Program-made: the position numbers and the translations under genes
Shown here: in pieces, positions 1 through 8,739 of the stretch
How positions within the stretch are numbered: position 1 is the stretch's first letter
Layout: every line of letters starts with the position of its first letter
Assembly (NCBI GenBank): GCA_963795555.1
Contig: CAWCHZ010000002.1
Location: forward strand, 496,001 to 560,000
Reading direction: 5' to 3'
DNA: 64,000 nt
DNA from: CAWCHZ01 sp963795555
GTDB lineage: Bacteria > Actinomycetota > Thermoleophilia > Solirubrobacterales > Solirubrobacteraceae
Notes under the pieces: model-generated
What the model was told of the DNA's origin: nothing
The model's input: only the letters and a program-made list of their open reading frames with translations
Databases searched by the model: none

Positions 1-1
1 C

Positions 2-910
2 ATCTCCTCGCAGGGTGTCCATGATCGCTACGGCGGCGTGGTCCCGGAGATCGCCTCGCGTCACCATCTCGAGCTGATCGACGCGGTCATCGACGACGCG
101 CTCGCGCGCGCTGGCAGGCGACTCGAGGAGCTCGAGCTGATCGCCGTGACCCAGGGGCCGGGGCTGGTCGGCGCGCTGCTGGTCGGGCTCTCGACGGCCA
201 AGGCGCTGGCCGCCGCGCTGCGGCTGCCGCTGGCGCTCGTCGACCATCTCTACGGGCACATCGCGGCGAACTTCCTCGAGCCCGAGCCGCTGATGCCCCC
301 GTTTCTCTGCCTGATCGCCTCGGGTGGGCACACGCTGCTGGTCGACGTACAGGCGCACAACCGCTGGGAGCTGCTCGGGCAGACGCTCGACGATGCGGCG
401 GGTGAGGCCTTCGACAAGGGCGCGCGCCTGCTGGGCTTGGGGTTCCCCGGCGGCCCCGCGCTGCAGCGGCTCGCCGCCGATGGGGATCCGGGCGCGTTCG
501 CGTTTCCGACCGGCACGGGCGTGGCCGGGCTGGACTTCTCCTTCGCCGGTCTCAAGACCGCGCTGCTCTACAAGGTCCGTGAGCTTGGTCATGAGGAGGC
601 GCAGCGGCGCCGTGCCGATCTCGCCGCGTCATACCAGCGGGCGATCGTCAGCGCACTCGTCGATCGCGTCGAGCGTGCGCTGGCGCAGACCGGCTGCGGG
701 CGGCTTGCGGTCGGCGGTGGCGTCGCCGCCAACGGCCCGTTGCGCCAGCGGCTGCGCGAGCTGGTGCCCGACGTCAAGCTGCCGGAGCTCGCGCTGTGCA
801 CCGACAACGCCGCGATGATCGCCAGCGCCGCGCGCTTCATCCCGGCGGTGCCGTTCCCCGACTACCTGACGGCAGACGCCTACGCCAGCGGTGAGCGGGG
901 GCTGGGGTGA
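2..910 (+). CDS. tsaD: tRNA N6-adenosine threonylcarbamoyltransferase TsaD (5' partial)
   Basis: This cytoplasmic ASKHA-fold enzyme transfers the threonylcarbamoyl group to A37 of ANN-decoding tRNAs, with TsaB and TsaE. The reading frame is open from base 2, so the window cuts off the N-terminus. The first codons encode the family segment ISSQ...H..YGGVVPEIASR. The ATP-binding stretches LIASGGHT and GEAFDKGARLLGL follow, then the glycine-rich GGVAAN and the late CTDNAAMI segment. The C-terminus is complete. Its stop overlaps the GTG start of the next gene, which suggests translational coupling. Identification is confident. Confidence 0.95.
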   Translation: MSSQGVHDRYGGVVPEIASRHHLELIDAVIDDALARAGRRLEELELIAVTQGPGLVGALLVGLSTAKALAAALRLPLALVDHLYGHIAANFLEPEPLMPPFLCLIASGGHTLLVDVQAHNRWELLGQTLDDAAGEAFDKGARLLGLGFPGGPALQRLAADGDPGAFAFPTGTGVAGLDFSFAGLKTALLYKVRELGHEEAQRRRADLAASYQRAIVSALVDRVERALAQTGCGRLAVGGGVAANGPLRQRLRELVPDVKLPELALCTDNAAMIASAARFIPAVPFPDYLTADAYASGERGLG

Positions 911-1266
911 GGCGGCGGTCGATGGCGGCGCACGGGGATCGGACGGGCTCGGGAAGCGGACCGCCGACCGTGACGCTGCTGGGCCGCGCAGGCTGCTGCC
1001 TCTGCGACGAGGCGCGCGCCGTGCTCGAAGCGGTGCGCGCCGAGCTCGCGTTCGAGCTGATCGAGCGTGACATCGATGCCGACGACCGGCTGCTGCGGGC
1101 CTATTTGGACCGGATCCCCGTGGTGCTGATCGATGAGCGCGAGGAGTTCGAGCTGTTCGTCGAGCCGGCGGACCTGCGCGCGCGACTGCTGGCCGCCGGA
1201 TGCGCCGACGCCGCGTCCAGCGGCCGCGCCGGGCGCCCATCAGCCGCCCGGCGGTCTGCTCGTTAG
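907..1266 (+). CDS. Glutaredoxin-like (DUF836-type) thioredoxin-fold protein
   Basis: This 119-residue protein has a thioredoxin fold. The strand TVTLLGRAGCCLCDEA carries a CxxC-like redox motif (CCLC), and a cis-proline segment RIPVVLID lies about 50 residues later, as in the glutaredoxin-like DUF836 family. GTG at 907 is chosen because it overlaps the tsaD stop. The last 25 residues are Arg/Ala-rich and probably disordered. Members of this family often sit directly upstream of rex in actinobacteria, so a redox role is plausible. The actual partner is not visible. Confidence 0.75.
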   Translation: MRRRSMAAHGDRTGSGSGPPTVTLLGRAGCCLCDEARAVLEAVRAELAFELIERDIDADDRLLRAYLDRIPVVLIDEREEFELFVEPADLRARLLAAGCADAASSGRAGRPSAARRSAR

Positions 1267-1276
1267 AGTGAATGCG

Positions 1277-2062
1277 ATGACCAGCTTCTCACGAGCTGCC
1301 GCGCACCACGCCGGACGCCATGTCGAGCACAATTTCGGGCACGATGGCGGACAGCTGCCGGCGCGTGACGGCGGGCAGCTTCCGGCGCACGACGGCGAGC
1401 GCGATGGTGGGCACGATGCCGGCCGCGATCCGTCCGGAGGCGCGAGCGAGCGGCTCTCGCTGGGCGTCGCGGCGCGCCTGTCGCGCTACCTGCAGGTGCT
1501 GACACAGGCGAAGAAGATGGGCAAGGAGACGATCTCCTCGCAGGAGCTGTCGGACTACACGCACGTCAACTCGACGCAGATCCGCCGGGATCTCTCGGGC
1601 TTCGGCAAGTTCGGCAAGCGCGGCGTCGGCTACAACGTCGAGTCGCTCGTCTCGCAGATCCGCAAGATCCTGCGGACCTCCGGCCAGCACAACATCGCCC
1701 TCTTCGGCGCCGGTCATCTCGGCCAGGCGATCGCCTCCTCGGACATCTTCGCCGACCACGGCTTTCGCGTCGTTGCGATCTTCGATGTCGACCCCAACAA
1801 GGTCGGCAGCAACGTCGGGCCTCACCCGGTGCGCCACAGCTCCGAGCTGCGCGACGTAGTCGAGGAGGAGGACATCGTCGTCGCTGTGCTGGCCGTGCCG
1901 ACCGCCGCGGCGCAGCCGCTCGCCGATCAGCTCGTGCAGGCGGGGGTCAAGATCATCTTCAACTACTCCGAGGCCCTGCTGCAGGTCCCGCCCGAGGTCA
2001 CCGTGCACACCTCGAGTCCCGCAGTTGATCTGCTCTACGCGCTGTACTTCTATCTCACCTGA
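1277..2062 (+). CDS. rex: Redox-sensing transcriptional repressor Rex
   Basis: Rex is a homodimeric repressor that senses the NADH/NAD+ ratio and controls respiratory and fermentative genes. The winged-helix part includes LSRYLQVLTQAKKMG, the segment SSQELSDYTHVNSTQIRRDLS and GKRGVGYNV. The Rossmann domain starts at IALFGAGHLGQAI, and the C-terminal swapped helix ends in LLYALYFYL. ATG 1277 is the best start (261 residues). GTG 1268 is also in frame. About 55 residues before the winged helix are extra compared with normal Rex (about 210 residues). They are rich in His, Gly and Asp and come from an imperfect 24-base tandem repeat. The stop overlaps the next ATG (TGATG). Confidence 0.92.
   Translation: MTSFSRAAAHHAGRHVEHNFGHDGGQLPARDGGQLPAHDGERDGGHDAGRDPSGGASERLSLGVAARLSRYLQVLTQAKKMGKETISSQELSDYTHVNSTQIRRDLSGFGKFGKRGVGYNVESLVSQIRKILRTSGQHNIALFGAGHLGQAIASSDIFADHGFRVVAIFDVDPNKVGSNVGPHPVRHSSELRDVVEEEDIVVAVLAVPTAAAQPLADQLVQAGVKIIFNYSEALLQVPPEVTVHTSSPAVDLLYALYFYLT
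1345..1392 (+). repeat. Imperfect 24-base tandem repeat inside rex 5' end
   Basis: Two adjacent 24-base units (about 1345-1368 and 1369-1392) encode DGGQLPAR and DGGQLPAH. A looser third unit follows. They lie wholly in the non-conserved N-terminal extension of Rex. Confidence 0.7.
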
Positions 2063-3261
2063 TGGAGAGCGCGGTTCGTTCCAGCATCGATCTGCGGCGG
2101 GCGGAGCAGCTGTTCGCCGCCTCGACCGACTTCACGGTCGGCATCGAGGAGGAGTTCGCGATCGTCGATCCGATCACGCTGGACCTCGTCGCGCGCTTCG
2201 AGGCCCTCGAGCGCTCCGCGCGCGGGGATCCGCTGCTGGCCTCATCGCTGTGCGGTGAGCTCATCTCCTCGGAGGTCGAGATCCGCTCCGGCGTGGCACC
2301 CAACGTCCACGAGGGGATCGCCCAGCAGCGGGAGCGACGTGCGCGACTGCTGACGATCGCACGCGAGCATGGCGTGGCGCTTGCGGCCAGCGGCACGCAT
2401 CCCTGGGCCGACTACCGCGACCAGCGGATCATCGACACCGAGCACTACCGGCGCGTCGAGGATGGCTTGAGGTACATCGCCTGGCGCAACAACACGTTCG
2501 CGCTGCACGTCCACGTCGGCATCCGCGGAGTCGATCGGGCGGTGCGCGTGTGCGACCGGTTGCGGCCGGTGGCACCGCTGTTGCTGGCGATCTCGGCGAG
2601 CTCGCCCTTCCTCGACGGCCGCGACTCCGGGCTGCACTCGACGCGCAGCCAGATCTTCACGAAGTCCTTCCCGCGCTGCGGGATTCCCGACGCCTACGGT
2701 GGCTGGCCCGCCTTTCGCGACTACATCGACGCGCTCGTGCGGACCCGCTCGATCATCGAGTACACGCAGGTCTGGTGGTCGATCCGGCCGCATCTGTCAT
2801 TCGGGACCGTCGAGTTTCGACTCTGCGACGCGCAGATCAACGCGTGTGAATCGGAGGCCCTGTCGACGTTGATCGTCGCGTGCGTGGCCCAGGCCGCGCG
2901 CGACGTCGACGAGTCCGTGCCGGCCGCCGATCTGCCCAACCGCGCGATCGAGGAGAACCTCTGGCGCGCGATCCGCTACGGCCAGGATGGTCAGCTGCTG
3001 GACCTCGATCGCTGGACCGAGTACCCAGCGGCCGAGGCGCTGTGGCGGCTGCTCGAATGGACGGCGCCGGTGCGCGGCGAGCTGGGGCTCGAGGTCAACC
3101 TGCCGGAGCTCAACGGCGCCCAGCGCCAGCGGCGTGCGCTCGAGGCCGGCGCGTCGCTGAGCGAGATCTATGCCGGCGTGGTGCGCGAGACGCTCGAGAG
3201 CTATGCGCGCGAGGCGGTCGCCGTCGGCCAGTCGGGCTGCCAGGAGGAACGCAAGCCGTGA
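2062..3261 (+). CDS. Glutamate-cysteine ligase type 2 / YbdK-like carboxylate-amine ligase
   Basis: This 399-residue ATP-dependent carboxylate-amine ligase belongs to the GCS2/YbdK family, whose members join glutamate to an amine such as cysteine. Visible family signatures are the N-terminal GIEEEF, then ASGTHPWADY, NTFALHVHVG, LLLAISASSPFLDGRDSG and RPHLSFGTVEFRLCD. Length matches the family. ATG 2062 overlaps the rex stop, so the two are probably coupled. Placement behind the redox genes suggests a role in low-molecular-weight thiols. Substrate cannot be read from sequence: gamma-glutamylcysteine synthesis (including an EgtA-type role) or another amide are all possible. Confidence 0.8.
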   Translation: MESAVRSSIDLRRAEQLFAASTDFTVGIEEEFAIVDPITLDLVARFEALERSARGDPLLASSLCGELISSEVEIRSGVAPNVHEGIAQQRERRARLLTIAREHGVALAASGTHPWADYRDQRIIDTEHYRRVEDGLRYIAWRNNTFALHVHVGIRGVDRAVRVCDRLRPVAPLLLAISASSPFLDGRDSGLHSTRSQIFTKSFPRCGIPDAYGGWPAFRDYIDALVRTRSIIEYTQVWWSIRPHLSFGTVEFRLCDAQINACESEALSTLIVACVAQAARDVDESVPAADLPNRAIEENLWRAIRYGQDGQLLDLDRWTEYPAAEALWRLLEWTAPVRGELGLEVNLPELNGAQRQRRALEAGASLSEIYAGVVRETLESYAREAVAVGQSGCQEERKP

Positions 3262-3297
3262 ACGTTGGGCGCTGGCATCGGCGAGCAAGGAGGGGCT

Positions 3298-3813
3298 GTG
3301 AGCGCAGAGTCGCGCGGACCCACTGAGGAGGAGCTGCGCCTCGCCGTCGAGCAGGAGCTCAAGCGGCTGACGGTCGAGGACGTCCTGCTGCAGACGATCG
3401 TCTCGCTGATCAACCTCGGCGCGCGACGGCTCGGGCTGGTGCCCGACGCGGCCGACGAGCGCGATCTGGCGCAGGGCAGGCAGGCGATCGAGGCGGTGCG
3501 CGCGCTGCTGCCTGTGGTCGACCGCGCCGAGCAGGTCTCCGAGCTGGCGGCGATCCGCGATGCGCTCGCCCAACTGCAGCTGGCCTACGCGCGCGGCGGC
3601 GGTGCGCAGCCTGAAGAGACGGGCACGGCCGATGGCCAGGGGGCCGGCGGCGGTGGGCCACGCGGCGGTGGGCAGGGCGGAGCCACTGGCGCGCGGGGCC
3701 AGGAGCAGGACGCGGGCGCAGGCGGCTCGCAGCGGCAGCCCGGTCAGGCGCCGCCCCAGGGCCAGCCCGGTCCCGCACAGCGCAGCGGACGCCTCTGGGT
3801 GCCCGGTCAATAG
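3298..3813 (+). CDS. DUF1844-like protein with Gly/Gln-rich tail
   Basis: This 171-residue cytoplasmic protein has no known reaction. Residues 10-100 are helical and include VEDVLLQTIVSLINLGARRLGLVP, resembling the DUF1844 family. The last 70 residues are Gly/Gln/Pro-rich low complexity. GTG 3298 is preferred because a strong ribosome-binding site (AAGGAGGGG) lies about six bases upstream. An in-frame start exists at 3265. The gene is collinear with the genes before it and is followed by two hairpins, so it probably ends the operon. Confidence 0.6.
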   Translation: MSAESRGPTEEELRLAVEQELKRLTVEDVLLQTIVSLINLGARRLGLVPDAADERDLAQGRQAIEAVRALLPVVDRAEQVSELAAIRDALAQLQLAYARGGGAQPEETGTADGQGAGGGGPRGGGQGGATGARGQEQDAGAGGSQRQPGQAPPQGQPGPAQRSGRLWVPGQ

Positions 3814-3819
3814 CCACCG

Positions 3820-3844
3820 CGTGGTCGTTCCGGCAACGACCACG
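3820..3844 (+). terminator. Perfect 10-bp hairpin downstream of the DUF1844-like gene
   Basis: The arms at 3820-3829 and 3835-3844 (CGTGGTCGTT / AACGACCACG) pair perfectly around a five-base loop. The hairpin begins seven bases after the stop codon. No T-run follows, so it may be a terminator or an mRNA-stabilising hairpin. Confidence 0.6.
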
Positions 3845-3868
3845 TTAGACTTCGCGCGCTTTTCGGCA

Positions 3869-3896
3869 AGTGACCGGTCAGCCGGTCACTGCCTTT
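3869..3896 (+). terminator. Rho-independent terminator candidate upstream of hppA
   Basis: The arms AGTGACCGG (3869-3877) and CCGGTCACT (3882-3890) form a 9-bp stem with a four-base loop. GCC and then TTTT follow. It would separate the tsaD-to-DUF1844 operon from hppA. Confidence 0.7.
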
Positions 3897-3964
3897 TAAG
3901 CTGACATCTGGCTGCCGCCCCTGCGCGCGGCGAGCGAAATCTTCTCTCGGAGGACCCAAGCACC

Positions 3965-6046
3965 TTGAGTCACTTCCTGGCCAACCATGGGGTCGTCGTC
4001 GCACTGGTCTGCGCCGGCATCGCCGTTCTCTACGGCGCCTTCACGTCTCGATCGCTGCTCGCGCTGTCGCCCGGCAACGAGCGCATGCGCGCGATCTCGC
4101 AGGCGGTCCAGGAGGGCGCGTCGGCCTACCTGAAGCGTCAGTACCTGACGATCGCCGTGGTCGGCGCCGCGCTCTTTGTCGCGCTGATCTTCATCCAGAA
4201 CATCACGGTTGCGGTCGGCTTCGCGATCGGCGGACTGCTCTCCGCCTCGGCGGGCTTCATCGGCATGAACGTCTCGGTGCGCGCGAACGCGCGCGTGGCG
4301 GAGTCCGCGCGCGGCGGCGTGGGCCCGGCGCTGGCGGTCGCCTTCCGCTCGGGCGCGGTCACAGGCCTGCTCGTCGTCGGGCTCGCGCTGCTCGGCGTCG
4401 CCGGCTACTTCGGCATCCTGACGATCAGCGGCAAGACCGATCGCCAGGCGGTCGACGCGCTGATCGGCCTGGGCTTCGGCGGCTCGCTGATCTCGGTCTT
4501 CGCCCGCCTGGGCGGCGGCATCTTCACCAAGGGCGCCGACGTCGGCGCCGACCTCGTCGGCAAGATCGAGGCCGGCATCCCCGAGGACGATCCGCGCAAC
4601 CCGGCGGTGATCGCCGACAACGTCGGCGACAACGTCGGCGACTGCGCCGGCATGGCGGCCGACCTCTTCGAGACCTATGCCGTGACCGCGGTGGCGGTGA
4701 TGCTGCTCGGCGTCCTGACCTTCCAGGAGTCCACGCGAGTCGCGCTCTATCCGCTGGTGCTGGGTGGCGTCTCGATCGTCGCCTCGGTGATCGGCACCTT
4801 CGCCGTGCGCTCGCGCGCGGGCAAGGTGGAGCGCGCGCTCTACCAGGGCCTGCTGGTCTCCGGCGTCCTGGCCGCCGGCGCCTTCTACCCCGTGACTCTG
4901 TGGCTGATGCGCAACCTCAGCTACAAGACCGTCGGCGCCGTGCACGCCCCGGCGGTCTGGCGGCTGTACCTCTGCTCGCTGATCGGCATCGGAGTCACCG
5001 CGCTGCTGTTCGTGATCACCGACTACTACACGTCGACGCGCTTCGCGCCGGTCAGGAAGACCGCGCGGGCGTCGGAGACCGGGCACGCGACGAACATCAT
5101 TCAGGGCCTGGCGCAGGGCTTTCAGGCGACGGCCGCGCCGGCGATAGTCATCTCGATGGGCATCCTGGGCTCCTGGCAGCTCGCGGGCGGCGGCACACGC
5201 GGCGTCTATGGCATCGGCGTGGCGGTGATGGCACAGCTGTCGCTGACCGGGCTGATCGTGGCGCTCGACGCATTTGGGCCGGTGACCGACAACGCCGGCG
5301 GCATCGCCGAGATGGCCGATCTGCCGCAGGACGTCCGCGACGTCACCGACCCGCTCGACGCGGTCGGCAACACGACCAAGGCGGTCACCAAGGGCTACGC
5401 GATCGGCTCCGCCGCGCTGGCCGCGCTGGTGCTCTTCACCGCCTTCTCGACCGAGCTCAACGACAAGCTGACCGCCAAGGGCAAGAGCCCGGTGGCGTTC
5501 CTGATCAGCGACCCCGCGGTGCTGATCGGCCTGCTCATCGGTGGCCTGATGGTCTATCTGTTCGTGGCGCTCTCGATGGAGGCCGTCGGGCGCGCCGGCG
5601 GCGCGGTCGTCGAGGAGGTCCGCCGGCAGTTCCGCGAGAAGCCCGGGATCATGGAGGGAACCGAACGCCCCGAGTACGACACGGCGGTGGACATCGTGAC
5701 CCGCTCGGCCCAGCGTGAGATGATCCTGCCATCGCTGATCCCGATCTTCGTCACGCTGATCGTCGGCCTGATCAGCACCCGGGCGCTTGGCGGTCTGCTG
5801 ATCGGGGTGATCGTCGTGGGGCTGTTCGTGGCGATCTCGATGACATCCGGCGGGGGCGCATGGGACAACGCGAAGAAGCTGATCGAGGATGGCGCCTTTG
5901 GCGGCAAGGGGTCGGAGGCCCATGCCGCCTCGGTCACGGGCGACACGGTCGGCGACCCCTACAAGGACACGGCGGGGCCTGCCATCAACCCGATGATCAA
6001 GGTCGCCAACATCGTCGCCATCCTGATCATCCCCCTGATCACGTGA
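3965..6046 (+). CDS. hppA: K+-independent proton-translocating membrane pyrophosphatase
   Basis: This integral membrane pump hydrolyses pyrophosphate and exports protons. It has 693 residues and about 15-16 hydrophobic segments. The pyrophosphate-binding signatures are present: GADVGADLVGKIE with EDDPRNPAVIADNVGDNVGD, the GPVTDNAGGIAEM segment and the C-terminal TGDTVGDPYKDTAGPAINP. The diagnostic position reads GNTTKA, the lysine form of K+-independent proton pumps (K+-dependent enzymes have GNTTAA). The start is TTG 3965, placed 10 bases after GGAGG. A TTG start is unusual here but no better codon exists. A hairpin follows the stop. Confidence 0.96.
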   Translation: MSHFLANHGVVVALVCAGIAVLYGAFTSRSLLALSPGNERMRAISQAVQEGASAYLKRQYLTIAVVGAALFVALIFIQNITVAVGFAIGGLLSASAGFIGMNVSVRANARVAESARGGVGPALAVAFRSGAVTGLLVVGLALLGVAGYFGILTISGKTDRQAVDALIGLGFGGSLISVFARLGGGIFTKGADVGADLVGKIEAGIPEDDPRNPAVIADNVGDNVGDCAGMAADLFETYAVTAVAVMLLGVLTFQESTRVALYPLVLGGVSIVASVIGTFAVRSRAGKVERALYQGLLVSGVLAAGAFYPVTLWLMRNLSYKTVGAVHAPAVWRLYLCSLIGIGVTALLFVITDYYTSTRFAPVRKTARASETGHATNIIQGLAQGFQATAAPAIVISMGILGSWQLAGGGTRGVYGIGVAVMAQLSLTGLIVALDAFGPVTDNAGGIAEMADLPQDVRDVTDPLDAVGNTTKAVTKGYAIGSAALAALVLFTAFSTELNDKLTAKGKSPVAFLISDPAVLIGLLIGGLMVYLFVALSMEAVGRAGGAVVEEVRRQFREKPGIMEGTERPEYDTAVDIVTRSAQREMILPSLIPIFVTLIVGLISTRALGGLLIGVIVVGLFVAISMTSGGGAWDNAKKLIEDGAFGGKGSEAHAASVTGDTVGDPYKDTAGPAINPMIKVANIVAILIIPLIT

Positions 6047-6050
6047 GCCC

Positions 6051-6069
6051 GGCGGCGGGACACGCCGCC
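6051..6069 (+). terminator. 7-bp GC hairpin after hppA
   Basis: The arms GGCGGCG (6051-6057) and CGCCGCC (6063-6069) enclose a five-base loop directly after the hppA stop. No T-run follows, so it may attenuate rather than terminate. The next gene starts five bases later. Confidence 0.45.
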
Positions 6070-6073
6070 TGAG

Positions 6074-6319
6074 ATGTCGCCGCGCAGGACGGGTCGCGCC
6101 GCACCGCAACCGTCGCGGTCTGCGTCGGGGCGCGAGGCGCCGCGCCGGGTCCAGCGCAGCGCGACCGCGATCATGTCGGCACTGATGATCGTGCTCGGGG
6201 TGCTGCTGATCGTGCTGACGCTCGAGCATGGTCCCGATGGCGTGACGCTGGGCCTCCTGCTCGGCCCGCTGTTCGTGATCGCCGGGGCGCTGCGCCTGTA
6301 CCAGCTCTCGCGCGGCTGA
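6074..6319 (+). CDS. Small two-helix membrane protein
   Basis: This 81-residue protein has a basic, Arg-rich first 30 residues. Two hydrophobic helices follow (about 31-50, AIMSALMIVLGVLLIVLTL, and about 57-75, LGLLLGPLFVIAGALRLY). No conserved motif is recognised. Its stop overlaps the permease ATG (TGATG), so it is probably cotranslated with that transporter. Confidence 0.65.
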   Translation: MSPRRTGRAAPQPSRSASGREAPRRVQRSATAIMSALMIVLGVLLIVLTLEHGPDGVTLGLLLGPLFVIAGALRLYQLSRG

Positions 6320-8298
6320 TGCAGCAGCGCACCCTCCCGGCCGCCGCGCTGCTCGCGGTCATCTACTCGACGATCGCCACCGCGGTCTTCTTCGTGCTGG
6401 GCGTGGTCGCGCGCCATGCGCTCGCGCTGACGCCGGTCGTCTTCCTGCTCGCCGGCATCTTCTTCTTCCTGACCGCGATGACCTACGCCGAGGGAGCGAC
6501 GCTGCGCCCCGAGCGGGGTGGCTCGACCGTCTTCGCGCGCTACGCGTTCAACGAGCTGGTCAGCTTCATCACGGGCTGGGCCGTACTGCTGGACTACATA
6601 ATCCTGATCGCGGTCGCCGCCTTCTCGGTCGCGAGCTATCTCGGCGGCTTCTACGCGCCGCTCGGGCGAGGCCTGCCGCAGATCCTGATCGCGATCGGCG
6701 TGATCCTCTACGTCGCGTGGGCCAACATCCGCGGCAGCTCGGCGCAACGCTTCGCCCAGCTGGCGAAGCTCGCGATCGTCGACTGGGCGATCCAACTGAC
6801 GGTGATCGCGCTCGGCTTCATCCTGGTGTTCAACCCCGATGCCCTGCTCGATCCGATCAGGCTCGGGCACTCGCCCAGCTGGTCTGAGCTGATCTTCGCC
6901 CTGACGCTGGCGAGCATCGCCTTCACCGGGCTCGAGTCCGCCGCCAGCCTCGTGCCCGAGGCGCACGTCAGCGAAGCCGGGCTGCGACGCCTCGTCAAGG
7001 GCGGCACCCTCGCCGTGATCGCGCTCTACGTCGGCATCGCCCTCGTCGGGCTGGCGGCGCTGCCCATCCACGCCGGTCATACGGCGCTGGCAGGCCGCTG
7101 GGAGAAGGCGCCGCTGCTGGGGATCGTTCACAGCTACCGCCCGGAGCTGCTGGTGCACCTGCTCAGCTGGGCGGTCGCCGCCACGGCGACTGTCGTGCTG
7201 ATCGCCGCCGCCAACGGCCCGATGCTCGGCCTCTCACGGCTGACCTACTCGCTGGCCACGCACCGCCAGATCCCCAGCTCGCTCGGTCGGCTGCATCCGC
7301 AGCGCGCCACGCCCTACGTCGCGATCCTGCTGGCCGCCGCGATCGCGATCGCGCTCGTGATCCCCGGCAACCTCAACTTCCTCGTGGGCATCTACGCGTT
7401 CGGCGCGATGCTCGCCTTCACGCTCGCGCATCTGTCGATCTGCCGGCTGCGCTTCCGCGAGCCCGCCGCCACGCGCCCGTACCGGATCCCCGGCTCCGTC
7501 GCCTGGCGCGGCGGCTCGCTGCCGCTGCCGGCAGTGCTCGGCGCGCTGGCCGCGGCGGCCGGCTGGGTGAGCGTGGTCGTCCTGCATGCCGGGGCGCGCC
7601 TGGTCGGCGGGCTGTGGCTCGTCGGCGGCGTGCTGCTCTATGTGATCTACCGGCGCATCGAGCACCAGCCGATCCTGCGCCGCGTCACGGTTCCCGAGCA
7701 GGCGTTGCGCCCGCTTGCCACCGAGGAGGACGACAGCGAGTACGGCTCGATCCTCGTGCCCCTGCTGGGCAGCCCGCTCGACGACGACATCGTCCAGACC
7801 GCCGCACGGCTGGCCAGCGAGAACGCCGCTGACGGCGTCGAGGGCGTCGCCGGAGGTGCGGTGATCGAGGCGCTGTGGATCTTCATCGTGCCGCTGTCGC
7901 TGCCGATCGACGCGGCGCTGCCGGAGTCCCAGCTGCGCATGGCGCGCAGCGCGCTCGCGCGGGCGAAGGCGGTTGGAGAGGAGTACGAGGGCGTCGCCGT
8001 CGCGACGGCAACCGTGCGCGCGCGCCGAGCCGGGCAGGCGATCGTCGACGAGGCGCGCCGGCGCGGCGTCGAAGCGATCGTGCTCGCCGCCGAGGCGCCG
8101 TCGCGAATCGGCGGTGGGCCGTCGCTCGGCGGGCGCGCGAGCGTGCTCGAGAGCCCGATCGGCGACATCACCCGCTACGTCATCGATAAGGCTCCCTGCC
8201 GCATCATCCTGACCGCGCCGCCGGAGGACGGCGCGCAGGCCGAGGAAGGCGATGGCGCCGGCGCGCGGCAGCCTCCCGCGGGGACCTGGTCTCGCTAG
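6319..8298 (+). CDS. APC-family amino acid permease with C-terminal universal-stress-like domain
   Basis: This 659-residue membrane protein has about 12 hydrophobic segments up to about residue 450, in the pattern of APC amino acid/polyamine transporters. Segments such as FTGLESAASLVPEA and the residues around NGPMLGLSRL are typical. From about residue 475 (YGSILVPLLGSP) to 635 it continues as a soluble UspA-like alpha/beta domain ending in APCRIILTAP. This layout is known for APC permeases where the tail binds nucleotides and may gate transport. Substrate is not inferable. Two TrkA-type K+ regulators lie immediately downstream. Confidence 0.82.
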   Translation: MQQRTLPAAALLAVIYSTIATAVFFVLGVVARHALALTPVVFLLAGIFFFLTAMTYAEGATLRPERGGSTVFARYAFNELVSFITGWAVLLDYIILIAVAAFSVASYLGGFYAPLGRGLPQILIAIGVILYVAWANIRGSSAQRFAQLAKLAIVDWAIQLTVIALGFILVFNPDALLDPIRLGHSPSWSELIFALTLASIAFTGLESAASLVPEAHVSEAGLRRLVKGGTLAVIALYVGIALVGLAALPIHAGHTALAGRWEKAPLLGIVHSYRPELLVHLLSWAVAATATVVLIAAANGPMLGLSRLTYSLATHRQIPSSLGRLHPQRATPYVAILLAAAIAIALVIPGNLNFLVGIYAFGAMLAFTLAHLSICRLRFREPAATRPYRIPGSVAWRGGSLPLPAVLGALAAAAGWVSVVVLHAGARLVGGLWLVGGVLLYVIYRRIEHQPILRRVTVPEQALRPLATEEDDSEYGSILVPLLGSPLDDDIVQTAARLASENAADGVEGVAGGAVIEALWIFIVPLSLPIDAALPESQLRMARSALARAKAVGEEYEGVAVATATVRARRAGQAIVDEARRRGVEAIVLAAEAPSRIGGGPSLGGRASVLESPIGDITRYVIDKAPCRIILTAPPEDGAQAEEGDGAGARQPPAGTWSR

Positions 8299-8309
8299 AG
8301 TCCTGCGTC

Positions 8310-8726
8310 GTGTTCATCCTGATCGTGGGTGCGGGTCGCGTCGGCTCGACCGTCGCCAAGTGGGCGCTGTCGGCCGGTCACGAGGTGTCAGTGCTCGACG
8401 AGGATCCGCTCTCGCACGAGCGCCTCGATCAGGAGTCGCGCGAGTCCTGGGAGGACGCCGGCGGGCGCTTCACGGTCGGCACCGCGCTCGAGATCGACGC
8501 GCTGATCCAGGCGGGCATCGAGCAGGCCGACATCTTCATCGCGTCGACCGACGGCGACAACACCAACCTCGTCATCGCGCAGATCGCCCAACGGCGCTTC
8601 AAGGTGCCCAAGGTCGTCGCGCGCGTGCTCGATCCCGCACGTGCGATCTGGTATGAGACCCAGGGGCTGCACACGATCTGCCCGACCCAGCACGCGATCG
8701 AGATGTTCCAGCAGGCGCTGCAGTGA
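8310..8726 (+). CDS. TrkA-N (RCK) domain K+ uptake regulator, short form
   Basis: This 138-residue cytoplasmic protein is essentially one Rossmann RCK/TrkA-N domain. It begins FILIVGAGRVGSTVAKWAL, and a second nucleotide-contact segment is ASTDGDNTNL. There is no TrkA-C domain. The GTG start at 8310 is 11 bases after the permease stop. Paired with the next gene it resembles the CeoB/CeoC arrangement in actinobacteria, where two TrkA-like proteins regulate K+ import by NAD(H)/ATP binding. No Trk membrane subunit is present in the window. Confidence 0.87.
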   Translation: MFILIVGAGRVGSTVAKWALSAGHEVSVLDEDPLSHERLDQESRESWEDAGGRFTVGTALEIDALIQAGIEQADIFIASTDGDNTNLVIAQIAQRRFKVPKVVARVLDPARAIWYETQGLHTICPTQHAIEMFQQALQ

Positions 8727-8739
8727 GGGAGGAGACGTC

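Noticed and set aside
3896..6229. A 777-codon open frame on the minus strand opposite hppA, and similar long frames opposite 24277-26235 and elsewhere
   Set aside because: They have no recognisable domains, are low-complexity in Arg/Asp/Gln, and lie exactly opposite well-supported genes. Long antisense frames are expected at this GC content.
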